Positions 42,156 to 52,312 are shown, numbered from the stretch's first letter. The stretch is DNA of 64,000 nt from Leptospira abararensis (GCF_016918735.1 NZ_JAFFPR010000029.1:31711-95710); one strand, 5' to 3'. Translations and numbers: made by a program. The notes: generated from the sequence alone by a model not told the origin.

Positions 42156-45100
42156 GACAACTTAGTTTTATAATTTTTACCGTCGTTCTTTTTGTCGGCT
42201 GCCAATCCCGAGATTTCAAACCTGTTACTGTAAAAGATGCAGTGGTAGAAAAATCCGATGTATCGGATCGACAAAAAATTGAAGAAGCAAGAGAACTTGT
42301 CGCCGATGGAAGTAACGAATTCCAAAAAGGAAACATGGATGTTGCTTTAGAAAAAGCAAAAGCCTCCATTAAAACTTTTGAACTCATTGATGGTTACTCA
42401 CTTCTCGGTTCTTCCTATTACCAGTTAGGTGAATATGAGAACGCAAAACTTGCTTATGAAAAAGGCAAAAACTTAGAGCCAAAAAATGAAAAACTTCTCA
42501 TTGGACTCGGAACAGTTCAATCCACTTTGGGAGAAAATGAAGAAGCACTTTCTACCTATCAAACCTTAAGCCAACTAAAACCAGAAGAAACGATTTATAC
42601 TTACAAAACAGGATTACTTTTAAAGAACTTGGGTCGTTACCAAGAAAGTCTTGTGGTTCTAAAGTCTTTGGAAACTAAAACGGAATTTCCTTATCCCATT
42701 GAATTGTTAAATCAGTTAGGGGATCTTTGTTTAGAACTAAAAAGATATGAGGAAGCAGAAGCTTACTTTGCCAAAGCGGAAAAACTCAATCCTGAATTAA
42801 AAACAGCAAAAGATGCCAAACTTTCCACTAAGATTGCCTCTCTCATCCAACGAGGGAATGACTTTTTAGCCAAAAAGAATTATGCTGAGGCAACTTCTGA
42901 ATTCAAAAAAGCTACCGAGTTACAACCTCAAAATGGTTCCGTATGGTCTTTTTTGGGAAATGCTCAGTTACTAAATGGAAAACTCAAAGAAAGTGAAGAG
43001 AGTTTTAAAAAATCAATTTCACTCGCTGATACAAATCCCAACGCTTATGTGGGGTTGTGTAATGTTTATATTCAAACTCATAACTATTCCGACTGTTTAA
43101 AAACTTCCAAACAAGCAGTTCAAAAAATTCCTAAAAATGCTGAAATCCGCAACAAACAAGGGATATGCGAATGGAAATGGGGAGAAACTAAAAAGGCCAC
43201 TCTTAGTTTCCAAGATGCCTCTTCCTGGGATCCCAATTTTTTTGAACCAAAACTCAACTTAGCCTATGTGTTAATTGATTCGGGTCGATTTGACGAAGCA
43301 ATAGATGTATTAAAAAAAGCAGAGTCACATCCCAAAGCCAAAAAAGAAGAGATCCGCAAAGCAAAGATACTCGCAGAATCACAAAAGTTTATCGCTGATG
43401 GTGACGCATACCTACGCCAAGGAAAACGAAAACAAGCCTTTGATGAATATGGAAAAGCAATGGGTGTGAACCCAGAAAATCCAGCAGCACAAAATGCGTT
43501 TGGTCGAGCTTACTTCGCCTTCGGGGAATACAAAAAATCGGAAGGTTCGTATCTAGAAGCTTACCGTATGGATGCCACCAACCCAGGGGCCTTACAGGGT
43601 CTTGCGCGAGTGTATGCAAAAACTGGCGAATCCAAAAAGGAAAAAGAATACATCAAAAAACTAGAAATTCTTTCTGCCACAGATCCTTTCAGTGCCATCA
43701 CTTTGGGTCGTATTGCAGAAGATGCGAGCAAATGGGAAGAAGCAGAATCCATCTACATGGGCCTGAAGAAAAAATTCCCAAACAATGATGCTGTCGATTA
43801 CCGATTAGGAAGTTTGTATTACAAACGAGCTGTAGAGGAAAATTCAAAAGAAAATTACTCTCGTGCCAATGAATTCATTCAAAAGTCAAAAAAATACACA
43901 AAAGACATTCCAGAACTGATAGAAACAGAAAAGACAGTGGCAGAGAACTCTCGTTTTGCGGAGATTCTCCCTTTTGTCAAAGAAGGGAACTCTCTATTCA
44001 ATCGTAAAAAATACATTGAAGCAGTTTCTCCTTACCAAAAGGCCTATGACCGAGTTCCCAAAGCATCCCTTCTTGTAAAAATTGCGGAATGTTATATTGA
44101 AAAGGGTGAAGAAGAAAAAGGCCTTTCCATTTTAGAAAATGCCGTCCGCTCCAACAAAGAAAATGCCATTTCTTTTAAGGAAGGGATCTATTCTTTCTAT
44201 TATAAAAAAGGTGAGTTAAAGAGAGCCGAAGACGGATTTTACGATATTTTAAGAGAAAAACCTGATTCCTATTACGCCTACTATATGTTAGGTCTTGTGA
44301 CCATGAAACGTAAAAACTACGAAGCAGCCATTGGGGAATTTGATCGTTCCATCTTGGTGAATCCAAATTTTGCTCCAAGTAACGTAGCGAAAGGTTTGGC
44401 ATTTTATAAATTAGGCCAGATGGATAACGCTAAACGAGAGTTTGAAAAAGCGAGAGTGAAAGATTCTGAATTTGGCCTTTCTTCTTATAACTTAGCCATT
44501 GCTTATTTCAACGAAGATTTGACTAAAGAATCAAAATCCATTTTAGAATCCATTCGTAAATCAGATCCTGATTTTATGGACGGTGAGATCCAATTAGCTT
44601 ATATCTATTTCAAAGAAAACAAATTGGAAGAAGCAGAAAAGATCATTGATCGTGTTCTCAAAGAAGAACCTTCTGCCGAAGCATTGTTTGCCCAGTTTCG
44701 AATTTTAGATGCCAAACAAAAACAGTCTCCTTCCGATAAGGTCAAAACCAAACGAAACCAAGTAAAAGAAAAAATCTTACGTGAATATGGGGAAACCAAA
44801 TACGCAAGACTCCTTCCTTCGGACGCATTAGATGATGAACCACTCCATGTGACTGATCTCAATCTTTCGGGAACTCCTGTTTCGACACCGATTGTATATC
44901 CCAACCGGATCATAGTGAATTATGGAACGGCTCTTGTGGGTTATGATAGAATCACGAAGGAACTGATTTGGAAACAATATACTTCTACTCCTTACCAACT
45001 GTTAGTGGCTGGTAAAGAACTTGTGGGAATTTCCAATGATTCAGCTACTAAAATCTATCCTGAATCAGGAAAGATGAGTTTCAAAAAACAGATTCTTGTG

Positions 45101-45751
45101 GGTTGGAAAGTCAAACAAGGTTCGGCTGAAGGGAATGGATTTTTACTTCTTTTGGAAAAAGAAAAAGGGAACGATCGTAAGATTGTAAGAACAAACCCCA
45201 ATTTAGAAATTGAGGAAGAATGGAATGGAAACGATTTCTTAAGTTTTTCTCATACAGCAGAAGGGAAACTTTTTGTCCTTCGAGATTTAAAGAAAGAATT
45301 CCAAATTCAAGTGTTCGCCATTGGCTCCAGTTCTAATCCCGATAAAGACAAAAAGGTATCAAATCCTGTGGTTAAAAAGGATACAAAGGAATCGGCTCAA
45401 ATCATTGGATGTCTGGAAGAATCTTGTTTGGTTCAATTAGGAAATCAAATCTTTGAAGGAACCGAAAAAGCAAAATTGTATTCCCTAGGAAATACAGATA
45501 CCATTCGCTCCGTTGTCAAAAATCCAGAGTCATTGCTTATCAATACGGAAAATACCGCCTATCTTTGGAAAGGTGGCTCTAAGTGGAAAGATTCCTATTC
45601 TATAGAAGGAGATTTTTATTATCCTTTGGATGGGCTTGTTGTGGAAGGTAGATCAAAAGAATTACTCTTAATCAAAGGGCGGGAGAAAACTCCTGTTCCG
45701 TGGAAGGGTGATCGTGATGGCCTTAGGATCAGTACTGTCACTGTAGATTAA
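42152..45751 (+). CDS. Large TPR lipoprotein with C-terminal PQQ-like beta-propeller
   Basis: A 1199-residue protein with lipobox FVGC (Cys17). From residue ~45 to ~890 it consists of tetratricopeptide repeats, more than twenty by eye; e.g. DGYSLLGSSYYQLGEYENAK and YYAYYMLGLVTMKRKNYEAA. The last ~300 residues are beta-rich with blades such as TALVGYDRITKELIWKQYTS, typical of PQQ/quinoprotein-like propellers. Such combinations scaffold envelope protein complexes. It overlaps the PEGA lipoprotein by an ATGA and ends before an 11-bp-stem terminator. The three lipoproteins probably form one complex. Confidence 0.88.
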   Translation: MRQLSFIIFTVVLFVGCQSRDFKPVTVKDAVVEKSDVSDRQKIEEARELVADGSNEFQKGNMDVALEKAKASIKTFELIDGYSLLGSSYYQLGEYENAKLAYEKGKNLEPKNEKLLIGLGTVQSTLGENEEALSTYQTLSQLKPEETIYTYKTGLLLKNLGRYQESLVVLKSLETKTEFPYPIELLNQLGDLCLELKRYEEAEAYFAKAEKLNPELKTAKDAKLSTKIASLIQRGNDFLAKKNYAEATSEFKKATELQPQNGSVWSFLGNAQLLNGKLKESEESFKKSISLADTNPNAYVGLCNVYIQTHNYSDCLKTSKQAVQKIPKNAEIRNKQGICEWKWGETKKATLSFQDASSWDPNFFEPKLNLAYVLIDSGRFDEAIDVLKKAESHPKAKKEEIRKAKILAESQKFIADGDAYLRQGKRKQAFDEYGKAMGVNPENPAAQNAFGRAYFAFGEYKKSEGSYLEAYRMDATNPGALQGLARVYAKTGESKKEKEYIKKLEILSATDPFSAITLGRIAEDASKWEEAESIYMGLKKKFPNNDAVDYRLGSLYYKRAVEENSKENYSRANEFIQKSKKYTKDIPELIETEKTVAENSRFAEILPFVKEGNSLFNRKKYIEAVSPYQKAYDRVPKASLLVKIAECYIEKGEEEKGLSILENAVRSNKENAISFKEGIYSFYYKKGELKRAEDGFYDILREKPDSYYAYYMLGLVTMKRKNYEAAIGEFDRSILVNPNFAPSNVAKGLAFYKLGQMDNAKREFEKARVKDSEFGLSSYNLAIAYFNEDLTKESKSILESIRKSDPDFMDGEIQLAYIYFKENKLEEAEKIIDRVLKEEPSAEALFAQFRILDAKQKQSPSDKVKTKRNQVKEKILREYGETKYARLLPSDALDDEPLHVTDLNLSGTPVSTPIVYPNRIIVNYGTALVGYDRITKELIWKQYTSTPYQLLVAGKELVGISNDSATKIYPESGKMSFKKQILVGWKVKQGSAEGNGFLLLLEKEKGNDRKIVRTNPNLEIEEEWNGNDFLSFSHTAEGKLFVLRDLKKEFQIQVFAIGSSSNPDKDKKVSNPVVKKDTKESAQIIGCLEESCLVQLGNQIFEGTEKAKLYSLGNTDTIRSVVKNPESLLINTENTAYLWKGGSKWKDSYSIEGDFYYPLDGLVVEGRSKELLLIKGREKTPVPWKGDRDGLRISTVTVD

Positions 45752-45786
45752 TAGAGAGGCCGAAAGAGAAGAAAACTTACCTGTTT

Positions 45787-45814
45787 CTATGTAGGAATCG
45801 TTGTTCCTACATAG
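45787..45814. terminator. Bidirectional hairpin terminator
   Basis: CTATGTAGGAA (45787-45797) and TTCCTACATAG (45804-45814) form a perfect 11-bp stem with a six-base loop, midway between the convergent TPR lipoprotein gene and trmB. The stem is strong; T-runs are weak, but the position suits a bidirectional terminator. Confidence 0.7.
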
Positions 45815-45820
45815 ATCGAG

Positions 45821-46486
45821 TTATTTAGGTTTGATTCGATTTAGATAGTAAATTCGTTTCCCTTCATTTCTTTTTTCGGTTTCGAAAAAAGAAACAGGGA
45901 AACCTGGCCTTTCGAACTCATATTCTTTTTTCTCCCAAACAAATTTGGGAAATTTTCGAAATAGGGAAATGGTTCGCCTCGCATAAGGGCCGTAATCGGT
46001 CGCAAATAACAACCTTCCACCTGGTTTTAATAAATCATAAATCTGCTCTAACATATCGGCCTGCATGAGTCTGTTTTTACGGTGTTTTTTCTTGGGCCAA
46101 GGGTCTGGGAAATTGATAATGATGGTGTCAAAAATTTCTTTCTCGAGTAATTCATCGAAGAACCACTGGAAGTTAACTGTCATATAGCGGATATTTTCTA
46201 GACCGAGCGTTTTTCGCTGTTTTTCGGTATGAATGATCCGGTTTACCTTCTTTTCCATCAGTAGGTAACCTGTTTGGCGGTCGCCATTTGCCAATTCAAT
46301 GGCGACTTCACCCCAACCCGATCCAAGTTCCAAAACAAAGTTTTGGATCGCTTCCGGGAAAGATTTTTTTAGGTCGATTTTTTTTCCTCGGTCTTTAGGT
46401 TGCAGGAGATAGTCTGATTGGTAGGAAGTCTTGGTAGTAAACTTCCAGAGTTTTTCTTGGATTTCCGGGCTAACTAACAATTGCAT
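45821..46486 (-). CDS. trmB: tRNA (guanine-N7-)-methyltransferase
   Basis: A 221-residue SAM-dependent enzyme that makes m7G46 in tRNA. LELGSGWGEVAIELA is the cofactor-binding motif. FDTIIINFPDPWPKKKHRKNR is the signature (N/PDPWPKxRHxKxR) of TrmB, and LLKPGGRLLFATDYGPYA follows. I chose the ATG at 46486: the frame extends 35 codons upstream, but that part has no conserved look and overlaps the divergent MBL gene. GGAAGG sits right before this ATG, closer than ideal, so the exact start is uncertain. Confidence 0.9.
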   Translation of the reverse strand: MQLLVSPEIQEKLWKFTTKTSYQSDYLLQPKDRGKKIDLKKSFPEAIQNFVLELGSGWGEVAIELANGDRQTGYLLMEKKVNRIIHTEKQRKTLGLENIRYMTVNFQWFFDELLEKEIFDTIIINFPDPWPKKKHRKNRLMQADMLEQIYDLLKPGGRLLFATDYGPYARRTISLFRKFPKFVWEKKEYEFERPGFPVSFFETEKRNEGKRIYYLNRIKPK

Positions 46487-46528
46487 TCCTTCCGATGATG
46501 TAATGTCAGGATTTTTAAAAGGAACTAG

Positions 46529-47476
46529 ATGAAAATAACTCTTTTTGGTGTTCGAGGTTCTCTCCCCACACCGATTTCTAAACCAGAACAAAGGGAGAAA
46601 ACTTTAAAGATTCTCCAAATGGCCAAAGAAGAGTGGCGAAAGGATCCCACCGGATTCTCAGAAGAGGAATTTTTAAACCATCTACCCATCCCCCTTTCTC
46701 AAGATTTGGGCGGAAACACAACCTGTGTTTTCATTGAAGGCGATGGCGGTGAAAAAGTCATTTTAGATATGGGTACAGGGCTTCGTGTCCTTGGCAACCA
46801 AATGGCACCGCAAGCTTTTAGCGGAGAAGATATGGACATCCATATCCTTGTTTCCCATACGCATTGGGATCATATCCAAGGTTGGCCTTTTTTTAAACCC
46901 GGTTATTCTCCTTCTTGTAATATTCATTTTTACTCATGTATTGAAAACTTAGAAGAAAGGTTAGTTCGCCAACAACATCCCGAAAATTTCCCTATTACTT
47001 TCCAACAAATGGCATCGAAAAAACATTTCCACCTTTGGAAGGAATTCGAATCATATATGTTAGGTGGTCTCAAGATCATTCCTTTTGGACTTCGTCATCC
47101 TGGATCTTGTACTGGATACCGAATTCGAGAAGGAAATAAAATTTTCCTTTTCTGTACGGATGTTGAATACAGGGAAGAAGACCGTGAACACCTGATCAAA
47201 ATGAAACCTCAGATTGCAGGTGCCGATCTTATCATTATCGATGCACAGTATAGCACTGCTGAGGCGGAAAAAAAATTAGGTTGGGGGCATACAGCTGTGA
47301 GTAAGGCAGTAGAGTTTGCAGAAATGATGGAGATTCGTTCCGTAGTTCTCACTCATCATGAACCGGACCATACAGACCATGAAGTGGCACGTATTATTTT
47401 AGATGAAGCTAGGTTAATCAAACCAGGTGGTATGCAGGTACATATTGCCCACGAAGGACAAAAATTTATCCTTTAG
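46529..47476 (+). CDS. MBL-fold metallo-hydrolase
   Basis: A 315-residue metallo-beta-lactamase-fold protein. It has ITLFGVRGSLPTP and GGNTTCVFIEGDG at the N-terminus and ILDMGTGLRVLG. The zinc motif HTHWDHIQG lies near residue 110, FCTDVEYRE carries the bridging Asp, and HHEPDHTDHEVA supplies the C-terminal ligand. This subgroup (VRGSxPTP/GGNTTC) includes phosphodiesterases and is often found in bacteria with cyclic-nucleotide signalling. A class III adenylate cyclase lies 3.5 kb away. Substrate not known. Confidence 0.88.
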   Translation: MKITLFGVRGSLPTPISKPEQREKTLKILQMAKEEWRKDPTGFSEEEFLNHLPIPLSQDLGGNTTCVFIEGDGGEKVILDMGTGLRVLGNQMAPQAFSGEDMDIHILVSHTHWDHIQGWPFFKPGYSPSCNIHFYSCIENLEERLVRQQHPENFPITFQQMASKKHFHLWKEFESYMLGGLKIIPFGLRHPGSCTGYRIREGNKIFLFCTDVEYREEDREHLIKMKPQIAGADLIIIDAQYSTAEAEKKLGWGHTAVSKAVEFAEMMEIRSVVLTHHEPDHTDHEVARIILDEARLIKPGGMQVHIAHEGQKFIL

Positions 47477-47551
47477 AAAATCGAAATCTTCTCATGTATA
47501 GAGAGTTGATCTAGATTGTTTGAATTCATTTTTTTAGGATTTTTGGTTCAA

Positions 47552-48586
47552 TCATTCGTTGATTAGATAGTTGGAGTGGTAACCTTTTGCTTCACCAGAC
47601 CAATCGGGGCAATCTAGTTTTAGATCTGCATACCAATGAATTTGGTATGGTTTGGCAAAAAACAATTGGATAAAGAATCTTAAAAACGAAGAAATGTTTT
47701 CTAGTGCACTCATTGTGGCAATTGGGCGTGTTCGTTTGACAAGCAGGGAACATTTTCCTTCGTTAAAATAGAGAACTTCTGTTTTTGGGATCGTATAACC
47801 AGATGTAGGTTCTTTTTCCCAATCTAAAACTTCGGCTCGTTCTACCGTTCCCTCTAAAACCATATGACCTGAGTTATCTAATACTGCCACTCGACGAAAA
47901 AAAGCACCAGGAAAATCAGCATTCCCTACGAACCCACCGGTAAAGATTCTATGTCCGTCTTTTGTTATGGATCGGACAAGTTCCCATTTTTTAGAATATT
48001 GGTAGACTGCCTCGTTCGAAAGAATATGTTCCAACCCTCCCACACCTTTGATTTCTTCTGTGGTGTCTTTGTATCGAATGGTTCCTGTCACTTGAGAGTA
48101 TGAAAAAGGTATGTCGGCTTGGACAAATTTACCTTCTTCTTTGAGTGGATATCTTCCTTTGGAGATAGGAACGGAACCTCTCCTTGGTTTGTAGTCTAAT
48201 TTAATTTCCCAGTCTCCATAGTTCATATAGAAGGAATAAATTCCGTTTTTGTATTCCATCCAATTTTCTCCGCTTCTTTGGTAGAACAGTCCTTTTTTTG
48301 ATTCATACTCATCGGCGTCGAATTCACGAGTGGAATAAAACACGGGTTGGTCTTTCGGTTTTAAAAGTAACGATATACCATTGTTATGTGAGCCAGGTCC
48401 AAAATTACTAACAAGGAAAGTGGCAAATAAATTGTATTTTTCGTTGCGAAAGGTAAAATTCCAAGCTTGGAGATAACCTTCTTCGGGGAAATGTTGGGTT
48501 TTAAAATCTTGAGCCAGTAGATTTTCTGTGGGCAGCACTGCAAAAAGGAGATAGAGACAAGCCAATCGAAAGAATTGCCGAAACAC
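47552..48586 (-). CDS. Secreted protein with CrtC/lipocalin-like (hydroxyneurosporene synthase-like) fold
   Basis: A 344-residue protein with an N-terminal signal peptide (FFRLACLYLLFAVLPTENLLA). The body is beta-rich: RNEKYNLFATFLVSNFGPG, GTIRYKDTTEEIKGVGGLEH and IFTGGFVGNADFPGAFFRRV. The first and second recall the CrtC/AttH lipocalin-like family, where a conserved His follows a GxGxxEH-type motif. I chose a GTG start at 48586, which has AGGA seven bases upstream; a TTG two codons earlier is possible. Real enzymatic activity is uncertain. The gene faces the MBL-fold gene convergently. Confidence 0.65.
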   Translation of the reverse strand: MFRQFFRLACLYLLFAVLPTENLLAQDFKTQHFPEEGYLQAWNFTFRNEKYNLFATFLVSNFGPGSHNNGISLLLKPKDQPVFYSTREFDADEYESKKGLFYQRSGENWMEYKNGIYSFYMNYGDWEIKLDYKPRRGSVPISKGRYPLKEEGKFVQADIPFSYSQVTGTIRYKDTTEEIKGVGGLEHILSNEAVYQYSKKWELVRSITKDGHRIFTGGFVGNADFPGAFFRRVAVLDNSGHMVLEGTVERAEVLDWEKEPTSGYTIPKTEVLYFNEGKCSLLVKRTRPIATMSALENISSFLRFFIQLFFAKPYQIHWYADLKLDCPDWSGEAKGYHSNYLINE

Positions 48587-48642
48587 CGGCAAATCCTAAC
48601 GCGTGCTTGGAAAAGAATCAAGATTTTTCTTGGGGTTTTCCT

Positions 48643-49017
48643 TTAAATGGAAACAGTGCTGGGATGAGAAATGGCAAACAGGTCTCCGAGACAAACGAGA
48701 GAAAACACAGGATGTTCCGTATTGCCAATTTGTCCGAGCCGTTCTCTTTCTTCGGCGATTCCATCGATATGGATCCAGGTTTCTATATGTTCTTCTGGAA
48801 GGATACGGCAGGCGACCTGGTATTCAAAAGGTCCGAGTTTTGAGAAGAAAATCTGAACCGATTCAGGAGAAGAATCGGCCAAAGTCTGGCGGAAGGCAAA
48901 TTGTTTGGACTTAGTTTCCCCTCGCATTTCGTAGTAGTGGTTCAGAATTCGTAAGATATGTAAGAATTCTTCTTTTTTTGTCATGAGTTCGCGCCAGGAA
49001 TCTTCAGTTTCTTTCAT
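48643..49017 (-). CDS. Hypothetical protein
   Basis: A 124-residue soluble protein, helical at the N-terminus (SWRELMTKKEEFLHILRILN) and mixed alpha/beta after (QIFFSKLGPFEYQVACRILP, then EEHIETWIHIDGIAEERER). It has no recognisable motif. Amino-acid composition is normal for a real protein and no better frame exists on either strand. The ATG at 49017 is preferred over a GTG two codons earlier; neither has a clear ribosome-binding site. It lies 50 bp upstream of the secreted protein gene on the same strand. Confidence 0.55.
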   Translation of the reverse strand: MKETEDSWRELMTKKEEFLHILRILNHYYEMRGETKSKQFAFRQTLADSSPESVQIFFSKLGPFEYQVACRILPEEHIETWIHIDGIAEERERLGQIGNTEHPVFSLVCLGDLFAISHPSTVSI

Positions 49018-49095
49018 GCCCACTGGGGTTAGGGAGCTTTGACTTTGGTTCTTAAAAAAGGATTCTCACTTGAAAAATACTTTCCCCTATCCAGG

Positions 49096-49662
49096 ATGAA
49101 CGAAACGGATATGGTAACGGAGATTTTAGAAATATTCTGGAAAGAGAAACTCCGGTTTGCCCAATACTGTTTCGATGAATTGGCTGCATTGGATGCAAAG
49201 TCCTTTTTAGAAAAAAGACCAGCCGGAAAATCACCGCAGTGGACTCTCCAACAGATGGTCTCGACTGATCGCACCTTTAGTTTTTATTTACCCATTTCAT
49301 TACGCATCAGTGGATTTTTCTTTTTTACCGCTTTCAAAGACCAAGAAATAGAAAAGGATTTAGAAGCCATCAGAGACAGATACACACCTCCTGCATTTCC
49401 CTCTCACTTTTGGGAGATTCAGATTGCGAAGGCTGAAGACCTTCGGATCAAAGCCAAAGATCCTTTGGTAAAAGAACAATGCGAATCTTGGAAAGAGATT
49501 CTTGTTCGCTTGGAAACAAAACTTTCTGGGATTTCCGATCGTGATGCCTATAGAAAAAGATATACATCCCTCACGGGAATTCATACCATTTCAGGAGCGA
49601 TCAATAATTCTACGGAGTTTTGTCACTATCTATGGAATTTGTACATGGCAAATCCAACATAA
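49096..49662 (+). CDS. Hypothetical helical protein (possibly DinB-like)
   Basis: A 188-residue, mostly helical soluble protein (TEILEIFWKEKLRFAQYCFD; KSPQWTLQQMVSTDRTFSFY; IRDRYTPPAFPSHFWEIQIA). The pattern of long amphipathic helices with scattered His and Asp residues faintly resembles DinB/YfiT four-helix proteins, but I do not see the full metal-binding triad. The frame is open back to a TTG at 49039, and a TTG at 49069 has a good AAAGGA; I placed the start at the first ATG. It ends 46 bp upstream of icd. Confidence 0.6.
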   Translation: MNETDMVTEILEIFWKEKLRFAQYCFDELAALDAKSFLEKRPAGKSPQWTLQQMVSTDRTFSFYLPISLRISGFFFFTAFKDQEIEKDLEAIRDRYTPPAFPSHFWEIQIAKAEDLRIKAKDPLVKEQCESWKEILVRLETKLSGISDRDAYRKRYTSLTGIHTISGAINNSTEFCHYLWNLYMANPT

Positions 49663-49708
49663 CTGTATTTTAAACGAATCAAAAATGTACCGAGTTTAGG
49701 AGAAATCA

Positions 49709-50920
49709 ATGGGAAAAATTAAAGTAAAAACACCGCTTGTTGAGTTAGACGGCGATGAAATGACAAGAATTATCTGGAAAGAAATTAAAGATCGTTTCAT
49801 CCACCCTTATTTAGACATCACTTTGGAATATTACGACTTAGGTGTTGAATACCGTGATAAAACGGATGACCAAGTCACTGTAGATTCAGCTAACGCGATC
49901 AAAAAACATGGCGTAGGTGTTAAATGTGCCACTATCACTCCAAACGCAGACCGTGTAAAAGAATACAGCTTAAAACAAGAATGGAAATCACCTAACGGAA
50001 CTATCCGTGCTATTTTAGATGGAACAGTTTTTCGTAAACCAATCATTATCAAAAATATTCCAGCAGCTGTGAACTCTTGGAAAAAACCAATTGCAATTGG
50101 ACGACATGCTTATGGTGATATTTACCGTGATGTGGAAATCCTAGTCGATGGCCCAGGAAAAGTAGAACTTGTTTATACAGATGCTTCTGGAAAAGAAAAA
50201 CAAAGACTACTCGTAAATGAATTCAAAGGTGCTGGTGTAGCTCTTGCAATGCACAACCTAGATGAATCCATCAAATCTTTTGCAAAGGCTTGTTTTACTT
50301 ATGCTTTGTCTGAAAAAATCAGCATCTGGTTTGCAACAAAAGATACGATCTCTAAAAAATACCATGCTCGTTTCCGTGATATCTTTGATAACATGGCAAA
50401 AGAACAAGATGGTGCTATGAAAGCTGCAGGTATTACTTATAGTTATTACCTCATTGATGATGCTGTTGCACAGATCATGAAAAACGAAGGTGGACAACTT
50501 TGGGCGCTTATGAACTACGACGGTGACGTTATGAGTGATATGGTTGCTTCTGGTTTTGGTTCCCTTGGTCTTATGACTTCTGTTTTAGTATCACCCGATG
50601 GAAAGTATGAGTATGAAGCGGCACACGGAACTGTGACTCGCCACTACCGTAAATACCAAAAAGGGGAAACAACTTCGACAAACTCTGTAGCGTCTATCTT
50701 TGCTTGGACGGGAGCTCTTGCGAAACGTGGGGAACTTGATGGAACTCCCGATGTTGTGAACTTTGCTCTGAAATTGGAAGAAGCTATCATTGAAACCATT
50801 GAAGGTGGCGAGATGACAAAAGACTTACTTTCTCTTTCAACAGCTGCGAAAAAAACGGAGCTTGATACTTTCCAATTTATGGAAGCTGTACAAAAACGAT
50901 TGGATTCCAAACTGAAATAA
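49709..50920 (+). CDS. icd: NADP-dependent isocitrate dehydrogenase (eukaryote-like type)
   Basis: A 403-residue TCA-cycle enzyme, isocitrate to 2-oxoglutarate plus CO2 and NADPH. The N-terminus ([20 protein letters not shown]), [39 protein letters not shown], and [26 protein letters not shown] are those of the homodimeric type II (eukaryote-like) NADP-IDH rather than the E. coli type. The NADP-binding [16 protein letters not shown] with its His/Arg pair supports NADP preference. A TTTAGGAG ribosome-binding site precedes the ATG and a terminator follows. No truncation. Confidence 0.96.
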   Translation: MGKIKVKTPLVELDGDEMTRIIWKEIKDRFIHPYLDITLEYYDLGVEYRDKTDDQVTVDSANAIKKHGVGVKCATITPNADRVKEYSLKQEWKSPNGTIRAILDGTVFRKPIIIKNIPAAVNSWKKPIAIGRHAYGDIYRDVEILVDGPGKVELVYTDASGKEKQRLLVNEFKGAGVALAMHNLDESIKSFAKACFTYALSEKISIWFATKDTISKKYHARFRDIFDNMAKEQDGAMKAAGITYSYYLIDDAVAQIMKNEGGQLWALMNYDGDVMSDMVASGFGSLGLMTSVLVSPDGKYEYEAAHGTVTRHYRKYQKGETTSTNSVASIFAWTGALAKRGELDGTPDVVNFALKLEEAIIETIEGGEMTKDLLSLSTAAKKTELDTFQFMEAVQKRLDSKLK

Positions 50921-50936
50921 GTTTGTATCCCTTGTG

Positions 50937-50973
50937 CACCCTGTCGTTTGGCAGGGTGTGATGTTTTCTTTTT
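50937..50973 (+). terminator. Rho-independent terminator after icd
   Basis: CACCCTG and CAGGGTG form a seven-base stem around an eight-base loop, followed by GATGTTTTCTTTTT. It stands 17 bp after the icd stop. Confidence 0.8.
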
Positions 50974-51019
50974 AATAATTCCTTGCCTTTCTTTACTTCT
51001 CCAATTCTATTAAAAATCC

Positions 51020-52291
51020 ATGTCGAATGTTCCAAAATCGCTATTAGATTCATTTATGGATTGGTATTTAGGTGAAATTCCCAAAATAGATTCACCTTCA
51101 TTACTATTTCATTCTTTTATTGAATACTTACAAACATTAGGTTTTCAAATCATTCGAGGGAATATGGGGACCCGCACCCTACACCCACAAGTGGAAACTT
51201 TGGCCTACCTCTGGGCTCCCAAAAGTCAAAAGGAACTTTTTGATCTTCAAGCAAATCCTCTCTTTCATTCTGGTAGGTGGTTTGAATTTCCCGATGCCTT
51301 TATACGGGAAACTAAATTTCGATTAGGTTCGATCCAATCGACACAATTTGCTGCAAGCCCCATACAATATGTACTCACTACAAATAAAACCTATTACTAT
51401 CGTTTTACGGAAGGTTTTAAGGGAGAGTATCCTTACCCTATTTTAGAGGAATTGGCTCCCATAGGAGGGACGGGTTACTTTGCCATACCTGTGATTCAAA
51501 AAGGAAATAGTTATGCTTTCTTAAGTTTACTCACAGCAAAACCAGATGGATTTACTGACGTGGAATTGGACTTTCTTACAAAAGCATTGAATATGGTGGC
51601 CCTCAAATGGTGGACATTCATCCAGTCAGAACTTACGGAATCTTTACTCAGTATTTATCTGGGTAAAAGAACTGGATCTACGGTGTATTCGGGTAAAATC
51701 TATTTGGGAGAATTGGATAAAATTCAATCAGTAATTTGGTTTTCTGACATTCGAAATTATTCTGGTATGAGTGAAAAACTATCACCACCAGAAGTCATAC
51801 AGTTGTTAAATGACTATTTTGGTTTGGCAATCCCACTCATCGAAGCCCATGGCGGCGAAGTTTTAAAACTATTGGGAGATGGAATTTTAGCAGTATTTCC
51901 CTATACAGAATCTAATAAAACCTATGTTGGAAAAAAAGTTCTTCTCGCCGTTAGAAGATTAGGTGAGGATTTGTTTCTCCACAACCAAATAAGAGAAAAA
52001 GAGACAAAACTTCCGATTCATCACGGGGTGGGACTCCATTCTGGTGAAATCCTTTATGGGAATATAGGTTCAACCGAGAGACTGGATTTTACTGTGATCG
52101 GGGAGGCCGTCAACCTAACCAGTCGGATTGCAGGGATGTGCGGGGAGTTAGGAAAGGCAGTTTTAGCTTCTGAGAATTTAGCCAACCAAATTCCTGTTCG
52201 CTGGGAAGAACTCGGAGAACACAAGCTGAAAGGGATTGGTTCTCCACAGAAAATTTTTGCCATTTCGGAAAGACTTAAGAAAAAATATTAG
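51020..52291 (+). CDS. Adenylate/guanylate cyclase domain protein (class III)
   Basis: A 423-residue soluble protein. The N-terminal ~215 residues form an uncharacterised GAF-like sensory region (SYAFLSLLTAKPDGFTDVEL). The cyclase catalytic domain begins with VIWFSDIRNYSGMSEKLSP, the first metal-binding Asp in place. It continues with GGEVLKLLGDGILAVFP (second Asp), HHGVGLHSGEILYGNIGSTE and TVIGEAVNLTSRI, ending with the family's WEELGEHKLKGIGSPQKIFA. Both catalytic aspartates and the transition-state Asn/Arg pair (VNLTSR) are present, so it is probably active. Leptospira species are rich in such cyclases. No cAMP receptor is nearby. Confidence 0.9.
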   Translation: MSNVPKSLLDSFMDWYLGEIPKIDSPSLLFHSFIEYLQTLGFQIIRGNMGTRTLHPQVETLAYLWAPKSQKELFDLQANPLFHSGRWFEFPDAFIRETKFRLGSIQSTQFAASPIQYVLTTNKTYYYRFTEGFKGEYPYPILEELAPIGGTGYFAIPVIQKGNSYAFLSLLTAKPDGFTDVELDFLTKALNMVALKWWTFIQSELTESLLSIYLGKRTGSTVYSGKIYLGELDKIQSVIWFSDIRNYSGMSEKLSPPEVIQLLNDYFGLAIPLIEAHGGEVLKLLGDGILAVFPYTESNKTYVGKKVLLAVRRLGEDLFLHNQIREKETKLPIHHGVGLHSGEILYGNIGSTERLDFTVIGEAVNLTSRIAGMCGELGKAVLASENLANQIPVRWEELGEHKLKGIGSPQKIFAISERLKKKY

Positions 52292-52312
52292 GGTTGTGAA
52301 ATTTCCTTTTCG

